Origin: Betaproteobacteria bacterium LSUCC0117 | Lineage (GTDB): Bacteria > Pseudomonadota > Gammaproteobacteria > Burkholderiales > Burkholderiaceae_C | Length of the DNA stretch: 64,000 bases | Direction of reading: 5' to 3' | Assembly: GCA_030441535.1 (NCBI GenBank) | Contig: JAUJFZ010000002.1 | Span: 372,001-436,000, forward strand | Shown here: one piece after another, positions 7,388 through 16,798 of the stretch | How positions within the stretch are numbered: position 1 is the stretch's first letter | Layout: the number at the start of each line of letters is the position of its first letter | Program-made: the position numbers and the translations under genes | Notes under the pieces: model-generated | Databases searched by the model: none | Seen by the model: only the letters and a program-made list of their open reading frames with translations | What the model was told of the DNA's origin: nothing

Positions 7388-8404
7388 GTGCCCAGCACAC
7401 CTATGAACATCCTGGTCATTGGTGCCGGTGCCTGGGGCACAGCGCTCGCGCTGGCGGCAGCGCCGCGGCATGCTGTGACGCTGTGGGCGCGTGATGAGGC
7501 GCAAGCTGCCGACATGCACCGACAGCGTGTCAATACACGTTATTTGCCTGGCGTACCACTCCCCGACAATTTGTCGGTTGTCAGCGGTGATCTTGGTCCG
7601 CACGCTGTCTCGCAGGATCTCATTGTTATCGCAACGCCCATGGCGGCTTTGCGTAGCACGCTCGCCGCGCTTGCGGGTCTCGGCGTAACGGTGCCCGTGG
7701 TGTGGTTGTGCAAGGGTTTTGAAGCAGCGCGATCCGACGGCACACCCGGACTGTTGGGGCACGAACTGGCGCAGGAAATCGCGCCTACCCTGCGTACGGG
7801 CGTGTTGAGTGGTCCTAGTTTTGCGCAAGAGGTCGCGCAAAACAGGCCGACCGCTTTGGTGGCTGCGAGCCCTGATGCGGTCGTGACGCAAGCCATGATT
7901 CACGCTTTTCATACCGATACATTGCGTATTTATGGCAGTGAGGATTGGGTCGGCGTCGAAGTCGGCGGGGCTGTCAAAAACGTATTGGCGATTGCAACCG
8001 GCCTGTGTGACGGCCTAACGCTTGGTCTCAACGCACGGGCCGCTCTGGTCACCCGTGGTTTGGCAGAGATGGCGCGCCTCGGTGTCGCACTGGGCGCACG
8101 ACAAGAGACCTTTATGGGACTGTCGGGATTGGGTGACTTGGTGCTCACCGCAACGGGCGACTTGTCGCGTAATCGGCAAGTGGGGATGCAGTTGGCGACC
8201 GGTCGATCTCTAACCGATATCGTCATGGCTCTGGGGCATGTGGCTGAGGGCGTTTATTCGGCCCGCACGGTCATCGCCAGGGCAACTGCGATGGGGGTAG
8301 ACATGCCCATCAGCGCAGCCGTTGTGGGTTTGTTGGATGGCGCTTTGACGGCATCAGAAGCCGTCAGGCAGCTGATGCGTCGCCAACCGACCGCAGAGCG
8401 CTGA
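7388..8404 (+). CDS. gpsA: NAD(P)-dependent glycerol-3-phosphate dehydrogenase
   Basis: Reduces dihydroxyacetone phosphate to sn-glycerol-3-phosphate for phospholipid synthesis. The Rossmann motif GAGAWGTALA is at the N-terminus and the catalytic Lys lies in GGAVKNVLAIATG. GTG at 7388 is used because AGG occurs ~8 bases upstream; an ATG at 7403 (MNILVIGAG) is an equally plausible start that would shorten it by five residues. It is the last gene of the rhodanese-grxC-secB-gpsA cluster and converges on panC. Confidence 0.95.
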   Translation: MPSTPMNILVIGAGAWGTALALAAAPRHAVTLWARDEAQAADMHRQRVNTRYLPGVPLPDNLSVVSGDLGPHAVSQDLIVIATPMAALRSTLAALAGLGVTVPVVWLCKGFEAARSDGTPGLLGHELAQEIAPTLRTGVLSGPSFAQEVAQNRPTALVAASPDAVVTQAMIHAFHTDTLRIYGSEDWVGVEVGGAVKNVLAIATGLCDGLTLGLNARAALVTRGLAEMARLGVALGARQETFMGLSGLGDLVLTATGDLSRNRQVGMQLATGRSLTDIVMALGHVAEGVYSARTVIARATAMGVDMPISAAVVGLLDGALTASEAVRQLMRRQPTAER

Positions 8405-8411
8405 GCGGCTA

Positions 8412-9260
8412 TCAGCGATCGAAGCTCAGGTTATCGATGAGGCGCGTGCGGCCCAATTTCGCAGCCCCTAAAACCACCAATGCGCGGTCGCGATCAGTCG
8501 GCATGCCCAAGTCTTCTCGACGCCTAATGACCATGTAATCGGGTTGCCATTGGTGTGCGCGCAGGGTGGCCATGGCAGTCCCTTCGATGGCTTCGAGGGA
8601 TTGTTGTCCAGCTTTTACAGCCGCGAGCATGGCCTGCAAGCAGGCTTGCAGTCGGGGGGCTTCAGCCCGTTCGGCTTCACTGAGGTAGCTATTGCGTGAG
8701 CTCATCGCCAGTCCATCGGACTCGCGGATGGTGGGCGAGGTCACAATCGTGACCGGTAGCGCAAACTGGGTTACCAAGTGACGAATTATGAGCTGTTGTT
8801 GAAAGTCTTTTTCACCAAAGAATGCATGTGCCTGCGTCTTGGTACCACTGAACACGCATTGGAATAACTTCATCACCACCGTGCTCACTCCCACAAAGAA
8901 GCCGGGCCTGAACGCGCCTTCTAAAACGTCGGCTAATCCCGTGGGAGGGTGAATGAGAAACGTCTGTGCTTGGGGGTAAAGATCGGCCTCTCGTGGTGCG
9001 AATAACACGTCGCAGCCCGCCGCCTCAAGCAAGGCGCAGTCGCGCTCGAAAGTGCGCGGGTAAGCGTCGAAGTCCTCATTGGGACCGAATTGCAGGCGGT
9101 TTACAAAGATGCTGGCGACCCGCACGTCACCGTGTTCTTTGGCCATTGCCAGCAGCGCCAAATGACCATCATGTAGGTTACCCATCGTGGGTACAAACGC
9201 AGGGCGGTCATAAGGTTTCAGCGCCGCTCGCAGTGCGTCAAGGGAGTGAACCACTTGCAT
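8412..9260 (-). CDS. panC: Pantoate--beta-alanine ligase
   Basis: ATP-dependent ligase that makes pantothenate from pantoate and beta-alanine. The 282-residue protein carries the HIGH-like ATP motif PTMGNLHDGH, the stretch SIFVNRLQFGPNEDF, and the KMSKS-like region RESDGLAMSSRN. It starts 2 bases after the panB stop, so the two consecutive pathway enzymes are made from one transcript. Confidence 0.96.
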   Translation of the reverse strand: MQVVHSLDALRAALKPYDRPAFVPTMGNLHDGHLALLAMAKEHGDVRVASIFVNRLQFGPNEDFDAYPRTFERDCALLEAAGCDVLFAPREADLYPQAQTFLIHPPTGLADVLEGAFRPGFFVGVSTVVMKLFQCVFSGTKTQAHAFFGEKDFQQQLIIRHLVTQFALPVTIVTSPTIRESDGLAMSSRNSYLSEAERAEAPRLQACLQAMLAAVKAGQQSLEAIEGTAMATLRAHQWQPDYMVIRRREDLGMPTDRDRALVVLGAAKLGRTRLIDNLSFDR

Positions 9261-9262
9261 GA

Positions 9263-10162
9263 TTAGGCCATCCAGGCGTGCTCGGTATCGACGGGGAATT
9301 CGCCCGACTTCACCGCCGCAACGTAGCGTTGAATCGCGTCACCCACACCCGATGACCCGGTCATGAAGTTACGCACAAATTTGGCGTTTTTACCCAAATT
9401 GATCCCCAGCATGTCATGCATGACCAAAACTTGCCCTGCGGTACCCACACCGGCGCCGATGCCGATGGTGTGGCAGGTGGGAAGTGCCTGCGTGATTTCC
9501 GCCGACAAAGGCGCGGGAACCATCTCCAGCACCAGCATCGTGGCGCCAGCCTCGGCCAATTCAATCGCCTGTTGCTTCAAGACCGTCCCTTGCGCGTCGC
9601 GGCCTTGGACTCGGTAGCCACCTAAGGCGTGGACCGTTTGCGGTGTGAGACCGATGTGGGCACACACCGGAATGCCGCGCTCGACCAAGAACTGGACCGT
9701 GCGCGTGGTCCAACCACCGCCCTCCAACTTCACCATGTGGGCACCGGCTTGCATCAGTACCGCCGCGCTACGTAAAGCCTGCTCGGATGACTCGTGGTAA
9801 CTGCCAAACGGCAAGTCGCCTATGACCCAAGCTGCGCCTCGCCCCCTGCGAATGCCGCGGGTGACGCTTTCAGTGTGATAACGCATGGTTTCTAGCGATA
9901 CCCCAACGGTACTGTGCAGGCCTTGGCAGACCATGCCCAGCGAGTCACCGACCAAGATGCAGTCAATGCCAGCAGCGTCAGCAACCGCCGCAAACGTGGC
10001 ATCGTAGGCGGTCAGCATGGCAATTTTTTCGCCTCGATCACGCATCTCTTGGAGCCGAGGCAGGCTCACGGGTCGGCGCGTTGGAGACGGCGAATTGGTC
10101 GGTAGGGTGCCGTAGGGCGTGCTGCCAGTGTTGGACATCGCGGTGGTTTCCTCTTGGCTCAT
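9263..10162 (-). CDS. panB: 3-methyl-2-oxobutanoate hydroxymethyltransferase
   Basis: Makes ketopantoate, the first committed step of pantothenate synthesis. Landmarks are MLTAYDATFA, VGDSLGMVCQG with metal-binding Asp, VKLEGG, and AHIGLTPQ. The ATG at 10162 is the longest start. A second ATG at 10138, with AAGAGGA about 10 bases upstream, gives a start closer to usual PanB length and may be the real one. It is divergent from nadC across 79 bases. Confidence 0.94.
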   Translation of the reverse strand: MSQEETTAMSNTGSTPYGTLPTNSPSPTRRPVSLPRLQEMRDRGEKIAMLTAYDATFAAVADAAGIDCILVGDSLGMVCQGLHSTVGVSLETMRYHTESVTRGIRRGRGAAWVIGDLPFGSYHESSEQALRSAAVLMQAGAHMVKLEGGGWTTRTVQFLVERGIPVCAHIGLTPQTVHALGGYRVQGRDAQGTVLKQQAIELAEAGATMLVLEMVPAPLSAEITQALPTCHTIGIGAGVGTAGQVLVMHDMLGINLGKNAKFVRNFMTGSSGVGDAIQRYVAAVKSGEFPVDTEHAWMA

Positions 10163-10241
10163 GACTGCGGATGATCAGAAGTAGGGATCAATTCTAAAGT
10201 CTAGTCGATTCGGCCAGATTCTTTCGGTGTAGCATGACAGG

Positions 10242-11129
10242 ATGTTTGATTTTCCATCTGCTCAACTCACACCGCCAGCGCTATCTGAGCTCAGCGCCGG
10301 TGCGGCTGATGACGTTGCTCGCGCCCTCGCTGAAGACGTGGGAACGGGTGACCTGACCGCGCACCTTGTCGACCAGGTCGGTCAAGCACAAGCGCGGATT
10401 TTGGCTCGTGAATCAGCCGTGATATGTGGCGTTCCGTGGGTCATTGAAACCTGTCGTCAGGTCGACTCTCGAATTCACCTGACTTGGCACGTTGCGGAGG
10501 GTGAGCGTTGCGCACCCGACACCGTTGTCTTGTCTCTCGCAGGCCCCGCTTCGGCGCTCTTGACTGCAGAGCGGGTGATGCTTAATTTCTTGCAATTACT
10601 CAGCGCGGTAGCCAGTAAAACCGATCAATATGTTCAGGCGGTGCGGGGTACACGCGCCAAAATCGTGGATACCCGTAAAACCATTCCTGGCCTGCGAATG
10701 GCCCAAAAATACGCAGTCGCTGTGGGGGGCGGTGCGAACCATCGCCTGGGCCTATTTGACGCGATCCTCATCAAAGAAAACCACATTGCGGCGGCGGGCG
10801 GGGTCACGTCTGCGCTCGCGGCGGCCTACGCGCAGCTGGGAGACCACCCCGCAACCAAGTTTGTACAGATTGAGGTGGAGACGCTGGCTCAGTTACGCGA
10901 GGCCCTAGAGGCGGGTGCCAACATGATCTTGCTGGACAATATGCCCCTTGGCACGCTTCAAGAGGCGGTTGAGCTCACCGCTGGGCGTGCCGTTTTGGAA
11001 ATTTCGGGTGGTGTGACGTTGGCGGGTCTGACGGCGCTGGCCCAGACGGGGGTCGATAGAATCTCGATTGGCGCCCTGACGAAAGATGTGAAAGCCACTG
11101 ATTTTTCGATGCGTTTTGCTAGTGTGTAA
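10242..11129 (+). CDS. nadC: Nicotinate-nucleotide diphosphorylase (carboxylating)
   Basis: Quinolinate phosphoribosyltransferase, third step of de novo NAD synthesis. The 295-residue protein shows EDVGTGDLTAHL, LNFLQLLSAVASKT, the phosphoribosyl-binding DTRKTIPGLR, KENHI and DNMPLG, and EISGGVTL. It starts with ATG at 10242 without a strong Shine-Dalgarno sequence. nadA follows after 56 bases on the same strand and nadB faces it, so the whole pathway to nicotinate mononucleotide is in this block. Confidence 0.96.
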   Translation: MFDFPSAQLTPPALSELSAGAADDVARALAEDVGTGDLTAHLVDQVGQAQARILARESAVICGVPWVIETCRQVDSRIHLTWHVAEGERCAPDTVVLSLAGPASALLTAERVMLNFLQLLSAVASKTDQYVQAVRGTRAKIVDTRKTIPGLRMAQKYAVAVGGGANHRLGLFDAILIKENHIAAAGGVTSALAAAYAQLGDHPATKFVQIEVETLAQLREALEAGANMILLDNMPLGTLQEAVELTAGRAVLEISGGVTLAGLTALAQTGVDRISIGALTKDVKATDFSMRFASV

Positions 11130-11185
11130 AAATAACGCCCTTATTTATTTATTTATCTGTCTCTACGCCGGTTTAACCTCTTCTT

Positions 11186-12301
11186 ATGAGCACCATCGCA
11201 GTTGCCTACGAACAGCCCGCTTGCCAGACCCAGCACGCTTGGGCGCGCGTGCCAGTTGAGCCAAACCAAGCGGAGCGATTGGCGCTGAAGCAAACCATCA
11301 GAGAACTATTGGTTCAACGCAACGCGGTGATGGTCTCGCACTATTACGTCCATCCGGACTTGCAAGATCTCGCGGAGGAGACCGGCGGTATCGTGAGCGA
11401 CTCGCTCGAGATGGCCCGGTTCGGTCGAGACCATGCCGCCCAGACACTGGTGGTTTCTGGCGTTCGTTTCATGGGCGAGACAGCCAAGATGCTGAGCCCT
11501 GAGAAGACGGTGCTGATGCCTGACTTGGATGCGACCTGTTCACTCGATCTGGGTTGCCCAGTTGACGCTTTCAGCGCATTTTGCGACGCATACCCCGATC
11601 GGACGGTGGTGGTTTACGCCAACACCAGTGCCGCGGTCAAAGCCCGTGCCGACTGGGTCGTCACCAGCAGCTGCGCCCTTGAGATTGTTGGGGCGCTGCA
11701 TGCACAGGGTCAAAAGATTCTGTGGGGTCCCGATAAACACCTGGGCGCCTATATTGCCAAGCAGACGGGCGCCGATATGGTCATGTGGCAGGGCTCGTGC
11801 ATTGTGCACGACGAGTTCAAGGCACACGAGTTACGTGACTTAAAAGCGGCATACCCTGAAGCGGCCGTTTTGGTTCACCCTGAGTCGCCTGCTGATGTGG
11901 TTTCGCTGGCGGACGCCGTCGGGTCAACGTCAGCCATTTTGAATGCGGCGAGGCGGCTGAATACAAACACATTTATCGTGGCAACCGATAACGGTATGTT
12001 GCACCAGTTGCGGCTGCAAAATCCGGGTAAAACCTTCATTGAAGCGCCGACGGCTGGTAACAGCGCCACGTGTAAAAGCTGTGCCCATTGCCCTTGGATG
12101 GCGATGAATAGCTTAGCGGGTGTGGCGCATGTGCTGCAAACAGGAGCGAATGCCGTACACGTGGATCCGGCCCTCATCCAGCCCGCGTGTGCCCCGATCG
12201 ACCGCATGTTGTCGTTCACTCAAGCCCTCAAAGCTGGCCAAGGTCAAGCGGTTGCCCTGATGACCGCTGGCACCATGGTCGAGGGGATTGGCGCCGCTTA
12301 A
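11186..12301 (+). CDS. nadA: Quinolinate synthase NadA
   Basis: 4Fe-4S enzyme that condenses iminoaspartate with dihydroxyacetone phosphate to give quinolinate. The 371-residue protein has the conserved cysteines C118 (DATCSLD), C205 (WQGSCIVHDE) and the C-terminal group C296/C299/C302 (CKSCAHCPWM) that holds the cluster. SHYYVHPDLQ and SVADSVGSTS-like segments fit the family. The 56-base gap from nadC is T/A-rich (TTATTTATTTATTTAT) with no clear terminator. Its end overlaps the convergent nadB by 4 bases. Confidence 0.96.
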   Translation: MSTIAVAYEQPACQTQHAWARVPVEPNQAERLALKQTIRELLVQRNAVMVSHYYVHPDLQDLAEETGGIVSDSLEMARFGRDHAAQTLVVSGVRFMGETAKMLSPEKTVLMPDLDATCSLDLGCPVDAFSAFCDAYPDRTVVVYANTSAAVKARADWVVTSSCALEIVGALHAQGQKILWGPDKHLGAYIAKQTGADMVMWQGSCIVHDEFKAHELRDLKAAYPEAAVLVHPESPADVVSLADAVGSTSAILNAARRLNTNTFIVATDNGMLHQLRLQNPGKTFIEAPTAGNSATCKSCAHCPWMAMNSLAGVAHVLQTGANAVHVDPALIQPACAPIDRMLSFTQALKAGQGQAVALMTAGTMVEGIGAA

Positions 12302-13887
12302 ACGGGGCTGAGTATCGTGGGTTCGGCGTTACCCAAGGCTTCTGGGTAGTCTCGGCTGTAGTGCAAGCCGCGGCTCTCGCGGCGCTGTTGGGCGCATTCC
12401 ACGATTAACCGGGCCGTTTGGACGAGGTTACGCAGTTCAAGCAAGTCCTGTGTGACTTGGAAATTCGCATAAAACTCATTGATCTCCGCCTCCAGTAGCG
12501 CGATGCGGTGTGCGGCGCGCTCTAGGCGCTTGTTGGTACGAACGATGCCCACGTAGTCCCACATGAATTGCCGCAGCTCATGCCAGTTGTGCGAGATCAC
12601 CACGGCCTCATCTGCATCCACCACACGGCTGTCATCCCAAGCAGGCAGCATCGAGGCGACGGGGTGGTGTGTGCTGCGGATATCGGTCGCAGCAGCCGTG
12701 GCGTAAACCATGCACTCCAACAAGCTGTTACTGGCCAAACGGTTGGCACCATGCAGACCGCTGTAGCTAGTCTCGCCAATGGCGTAGAGACCACTGATGT
12801 CGGTTCGACCATGCAAGTCTGCGACGACCCCGCCGCAGGTGTAGTGCGCAGCGGGTACCACCGGGATCGGATCTTTTGTGATGTCGATGCCGAACTCCAG
12901 GCAACGCGCCTTGATGGTCGGGAAATGGGCCTCTAAAAAAGCCTCCGGTTGGTGAGAGATGTCCAGATACACACAGTCAACACCGTGCCGTTTCATCTCG
13001 AAGTCAATCGCACGGGCCACGATATCGCGCGGTGCCAGCTCTGCTCGTTCATCATGGTCAGGCATGAAGCGATGACCGCCCACGCGATCGGGGAGGCGCA
13101 ATTGCCCACCCTCGCCCCGAACCGCCTCAGAAATCAAGAATGACTTCGCATGCGGGTGGTAAAGGCAGGTGGGGTGGAATTGGATGAATTCCATGTTGGC
13201 TACGCGAGCGCCCGCGCGCCAGGCGGCTGCGATGCCATCACCCGTCGCAGTGTCCGGGTTGGTGGTGTAGAGGTAAACCTTGCCGGCACCACCGGTTGCA
13301 AGAATGACTGAGCCCGCGGCAAACACACGAACCTGATCGGCCTCGGTGTCAAGGGCATAGGCGCCTACGCAACGGTTAGGTTGGTCAAGATCCGTTCCCA
13401 GTTTGTGGGTAGTGATCAGGTCGACCAGCATGTGGTGCTCGAAGAGCGTCACGTTGGGTGTTTTTCTGATGTGCTCAACCAAGACCTTTTGAACCGCAGC
13501 ACCAGTGGCATCGGCGGCATGCACGATTCGGCGGTGGCTGTGTCCCCCTTCTCGGGTGAGATGCAGGTGACCCTCATGGCTAGAGAAGTTCACCCCCAGG
13601 GCTTGTAGCCACTGGATGGCCTCGGGCGCACGTTCCACTACGAATTGGGTCGCATCCGCATCGCACAGGCCTGCACCCGCGGTCAGTGTGTCGTTGACGT
13701 GGTTTGAAAAGCTGTCGTCGTCCGCCAGCACGGCAGCAATGCCGCCTTGTGCCCAGCCACTGGCCCCATCGCTGAGCTCTCGCTTCGTCAACACAGCAAC
13801 GCGGTGTGTGGGTGCCAAACGCAACGCGGCACTCAGGCCCGCCAAGCCGCTGCCAATAATCAACACATCGAACGCGTCTTGAGCCAC
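12298..13887 (-). CDS. nadB: L-aspartate oxidase
   Basis: FAD enzyme that oxidises L-aspartate to iminoaspartate, the substrate of NadA. The 529-residue protein starts with the dinucleotide-binding GSGLAGLSAALRL, followed by GGIAAVL, HIRREGGHSHRR-like residues (TREGGHSHRR), and the family segments FIQFHPTC and YAIGETSYSGLHGANRLASN. The GTG start at 13887 is supported by AAAGG about 7 bases upstream. It is transcribed towards nadA and lies 38 bases downstream of scpA. Confidence 0.96.
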   Translation of the reverse strand: MAQDAFDVLIIGSGLAGLSAALRLAPTHRVAVLTKRELSDGASGWAQGGIAAVLADDDSFSNHVNDTLTAGAGLCDADATQFVVERAPEAIQWLQALGVNFSSHEGHLHLTREGGHSHRRIVHAADATGAAVQKVLVEHIRKTPNVTLFEHHMLVDLITTHKLGTDLDQPNRCVGAYALDTEADQVRVFAAGSVILATGGAGKVYLYTTNPDTATGDGIAAAWRAGARVANMEFIQFHPTCLYHPHAKSFLISEAVRGEGGQLRLPDRVGGHRFMPDHDERAELAPRDIVARAIDFEMKRHGVDCVYLDISHQPEAFLEAHFPTIKARCLEFGIDITKDPIPVVPAAHYTCGGVVADLHGRTDISGLYAIGETSYSGLHGANRLASNSLLECMVYATAAATDIRSTHHPVASMLPAWDDSRVVDADEAVVISHNWHELRQFMWDYVGIVRTNKRLERAAHRIALLEAEINEFYANFQVTQDLLELRNLVQTARLIVECAQQRRESRGLHYSRDYPEALGNAEPTILSPV

Positions 13888-13925
13888 GGGTAACCTTTGA
13901 TTTGCGGGACTGAAGGTATGGGGTA

Positions 13926-14795
13926 TCAGTGCACCGACGGTGCGTCGGCTTGGGTATAGGCCAAGCGGACATAAATGGGCGCAAAAGCTGTCGCCTGGGT
14001 CAACTCAATCAGGCATTCTTTTGCCAACTCCAGCATGGCGATGAACGTCACGACCAAGACCGGTACGCCTTTGTCGGTTGGGAACAAATCTGCGAATTCC
14101 ACAAAACGCTTACCCTGGAGATGCCGCAACACAATGCTCATGTGCTCGCGAACAGAGAGCTCCTCGCGTGAGATCTTATGGTGTTGAACCAACGTGGCGC
14201 GTTTCAGAATATCCTGCCACGCCTCCCGCAAATCATCCGCTGACACATCCGGAAAACGGGGCTGCAAAGACTGCTCGACATAGACTTGTGCGCGCAAAAA
14301 ATCGCGGCCCATGACAGGAATGATGTTCAGGTTTTGTGCAGCCAACTTCATCTGCTCATACTCCAGCAGGCGGCGAACCAATTCGGCCCGTGGATCTTCA
14401 ACCTCTTCGCCGTCAGCTGCTTTTTTGCTGGGCAGCAGCATGCGCGATTTGATCTCAATCAGCATGGCGGCCATTAAAAGGTACTCAGCGGCCAACTCCA
14501 GGTTGTTGGCCCTGATCTCATCGATGTATGACAGGTATTGGCGGGTTAGTCCCGCCATGGGGATGTCCAGAATGTTGAAGTTTTGTTTGCGAATCAAGTA
14601 CAGCAACAGGTCCAGTGGCCCCTCGAACGCTTCCAAAAAAACCTGCAAGGCGTCTGGCGGGATATACAGGTCCTGCGGCAGCGCAAACAGGGGCTCGCCG
14701 TAGAGTTTGGCTACGGCAACGTGGTCGACCACCTCGGGCATGGCGCCCGCGCCTTCAAGCAGGCTGGGTGGCAAGGCATCCGATGAGCCAGGCAT
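13926..14795 (-). CDS. scpA: Segregation and condensation protein A
   Basis: Kleisin subunit of the bacterial SMC-ScpAB condensin. The kleisin N-terminal region is clear in FEGPLDLLLYLIRKQNFNILDIP, split here only for naming; further on are AAEYLLMAAMLIEIKSRMLLP and a C-terminal winged-helix segment. I start it at the ATG at 14795, 5 bases after the DUF3460 stop; the same frame is open another 105 bases upstream, but that would overlap DUF3460. scpB and smc are not in the window. DUF3460 ahead of scpA is an arrangement I associate with Burkholderiales. Confidence 0.9.
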   Translation of the reverse strand: MPGSSDALPPSLLEGAGAMPEVVDHVAVAKLYGEPLFALPQDLYIPPDALQVFLEAFEGPLDLLLYLIRKQNFNILDIPMAGLTRQYLSYIDEIRANNLELAAEYLLMAAMLIEIKSRMLLPSKKAADGEEVEDPRAELVRRLLEYEQMKLAAQNLNIIPVMGRDFLRAQVYVEQSLQPRFPDVSADDLREAWQDILKRATLVQHHKISREELSVREHMSIVLRHLQGKRFVEFADLFPTDKGVPVLVVTFIAMLELAKECLIELTQATAFAPIYVRLAYTQADAPSVH

Positions 14796-14800
14796 GGGGT

Positions 14801-15013
14801 TTAGCCGAGCGTCGGTTTGGTTTGGTAAACGTAGGGCTGTTGTGCCACACGGGCTGCCTGTGCCTGTTCCAGCGCTTCGGCATCCACTTGCTTGTCCCAC
14901 AGCAGCGCGCGACCGTCACGTTGTGCGGCCTCGAGCTCAGGGCGGCTGGATTTGAGTTTTTCGATAAATTCGGTGGTGTCGGATACGTAATGGGGGCGGG
15001 CGAATAAGTTCAT
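14801..15013 (-). CDS. DUF3460 family small protein
   Basis: A 70-residue acidic-basic protein starting MNLFARPHYVSDTTEFIEKL, typical of DUF3460, a small betaproteobacterial family without known function. It is predicted soluble, mainly helical, with no membrane segment or Cys. The stop is 5 bases before the scpA start, so the two are likely co-translated; whether DUF3460 has a role in condensin function is only a guess from position. Confidence 0.8.
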   Translation of the reverse strand: MNLFARPHYVSDTTEFIEKLKSSRPELEAAQRDGRALLWDKQVDAEALEQAQAARVAQQPYVYQTKPTLG

Positions 15014-15061
15014 ATCGATTAGGTCGTTAGTGACGCCAAGCTTCAGGCGTGAGCCCCCATT

Positions 15062-16759
15062 TTAGTCCGATGTGGCGCGGGTGCCCTGGGTCGCCTCCTC
15101 GGCGTCATAACTCTTCAAAAGCGGCAGGAAACCCGTGCGTTGCATGAGCGAGGCCGGTTGTGGCTGCAGGCCATGGACGTGCACCCCGATGCTGGCTTTT
15201 TGGAGGTCCTGCAGCCAAGTCTTGAGGGCATCAAGCCCGGTTGTGTCGAGGGAGATCAGGCGCGTGGCATCGACGTGAATCTCGCTACCGTGCGCAAGGG
15301 TCTGGGGTAAACGCTGCAGTGGATACAGTTTCCCAATCACACCAAAAAATAAACTGCCGTACAGAACCACTGCAGTCTGCCCGTCGGCGGTTGGCGTGAT
15401 GTGGACGGTAAAAAGCGCACTTTGACGCTTGATAAAGAGTACAAAGGCCAACACCAAGCCGAACTCAATCGCCAAGGTAAGGTCAAAAATGACGGTAATT
15501 AAAAAGGTAGACAGCAGCATCAACCGGTAGTGCCCTGAGTATTGGCGCAGGGTTCGGAAGGCGTGCCAATCGCCCATATTGAATGCCACAAAAATCAAGA
15601 TCCCTGCCAAGACCGATAGCGGGATATACGCCGCCAGCGGTGCAGCCGCCAAGACAATGACTGCCAATGTGGTGGCGTGGACGATGCCAGCAATCGGTGA
15701 CTTGGCACCCGCCCGAATGTTGGTCACGGTACGGGCGATGGTGCCGGTGGCGGGCATCCCCCCAATGAAAGGCAGCGCCAAGTTAGCAATGCCTTGCGCC
15801 ATGAGTTCTTGATTGGGATTGTGCTTGGGGGCATCACTCAGTTGGTCCGCAACGCGGGCGCAGAGCAGCGACTCAATGGCACCCAGTATGGTCAAGGTGA
15901 GGGTGGGCCATACCAACTGCTTAGCGGTGACCCACGAGAATTCCGGCCATATAAAGGTCGGTAGATCGCGCGGAATCTCACCGAAGCGCTGACCGATGGT
16001 TTCAACCGGGAGGTTCACAAGCCACGCGAAAAGGGTCAAGCTCACCAGCGCGACGATGGGGCCCGGCACCCGTCCGGTTATTTTGAGGCTGCTACCCGTT
16101 CGGGGTAGACGGGCCACTTTCTGCAAGATGGGGGAGTCCTGCGCAAACAGGCGAGGCCACAGCCACAGGCCCGCGAAGCAAGCGATGGTGAGCAGAAATG
16201 CGGCCGGGTTGAAGGTGTCAAGATGGGTCCAAATGACGGCCATTTGGGCGAAAAAATCCCCTGGCATTTTGGCTATTTCCAGCCCAAACCAATCACGCAA
16301 TTGCGATACGAGAATCAACACTGCGATGCCATTGGTGAAACCAATCACGATACTTACTGGCACGTAGCGCACCAAACTACCGAGACGCAACCACCCCATC
16401 AAAAATAGCAGGCAGCCGGCTGCACCCGTCGATAGCAACAGGCCGCTGAGGCCGTAGCGTTCGACGATGCCGTAGACCACCACAATAAAGGCCCCTGCGG
16501 GACCACCGATTTGGACGGATGAACCGCCAAAAAAAGAGATTAAGAAACCGCCGACAATGGCTGTCCATAGCCCCGCCTGCGGCGTGAGGCCACTCGCGAT
16601 GGCAAAAGCCATGGCAAGGGGGAGCGCAACGATACCAACCGTTATCCCTGCGCCAATGTCGCTTTGTAGAGCGTCTCGGTTGTAGGCTCGCAGGTGTTGC
16701 CACAAGCGGGGTTGGAACCGCCAGCGGGCCTCTGCGATATCGGGGGGCGGAAACGGCAT
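15062..16759 (-). CDS. SulP-family inorganic anion transporter with STAS domain
   Basis: Inner-membrane transporter of the SLC26/SulP family, which carry sulfate, bicarbonate or other anions. Residues ~30-440 contain about a dozen hydrophobic helices with family landmarks GITVGIVALPLAMAFAIASG, FGGSSVQIGGPAGAF, and NQELMAQGIANL. A cytoplasmic STAS domain follows at ~450-545 (VDATRLISLDTTGLDAL). The substrate cannot be told from sequence. It lies 39 bases downstream of metG and 48 bases upstream of DUF3460. Confidence 0.9.
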   Translation of the reverse strand: MPFPPPDIAEARWRFQPRLWQHLRAYNRDALQSDIGAGITVGIVALPLAMAFAIASGLTPQAGLWTAIVGGFLISFFGGSSVQIGGPAGAFIVVVYGIVERYGLSGLLLSTGAAGCLLFLMGWLRLGSLVRYVPVSIVIGFTNGIAVLILVSQLRDWFGLEIAKMPGDFFAQMAVIWTHLDTFNPAAFLLTIACFAGLWLWPRLFAQDSPILQKVARLPRTGSSLKITGRVPGPIVALVSLTLFAWLVNLPVETIGQRFGEIPRDLPTFIWPEFSWVTAKQLVWPTLTLTILGAIESLLCARVADQLSDAPKHNPNQELMAQGIANLALPFIGGMPATGTIARTVTNIRAGAKSPIAGIVHATTLAVIVLAAAPLAAYIPLSVLAGILIFVAFNMGDWHAFRTLRQYSGHYRLMLLSTFLITVIFDLTLAIEFGLVLAFVLFIKRQSALFTVHITPTADGQTAVVLYGSLFFGVIGKLYPLQRLPQTLAHGSEIHVDATRLISLDTTGLDALKTWLQDLQKASIGVHVHGLQPQPASLMQRTGFLPLLKSYDAEEATQGTRATSD

Positions 16760-16798
16760 GGCAAAAAGTTTACGCCGTTTCTTACCGTTTGTGAGCGA

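Noticed and set aside
10163..10241. tRNA or riboswitch in the panB/nadC gap
   Set aside because: Only 79 bases, with no cloverleaf, no T-loop sequence and no conserved riboswitch core.
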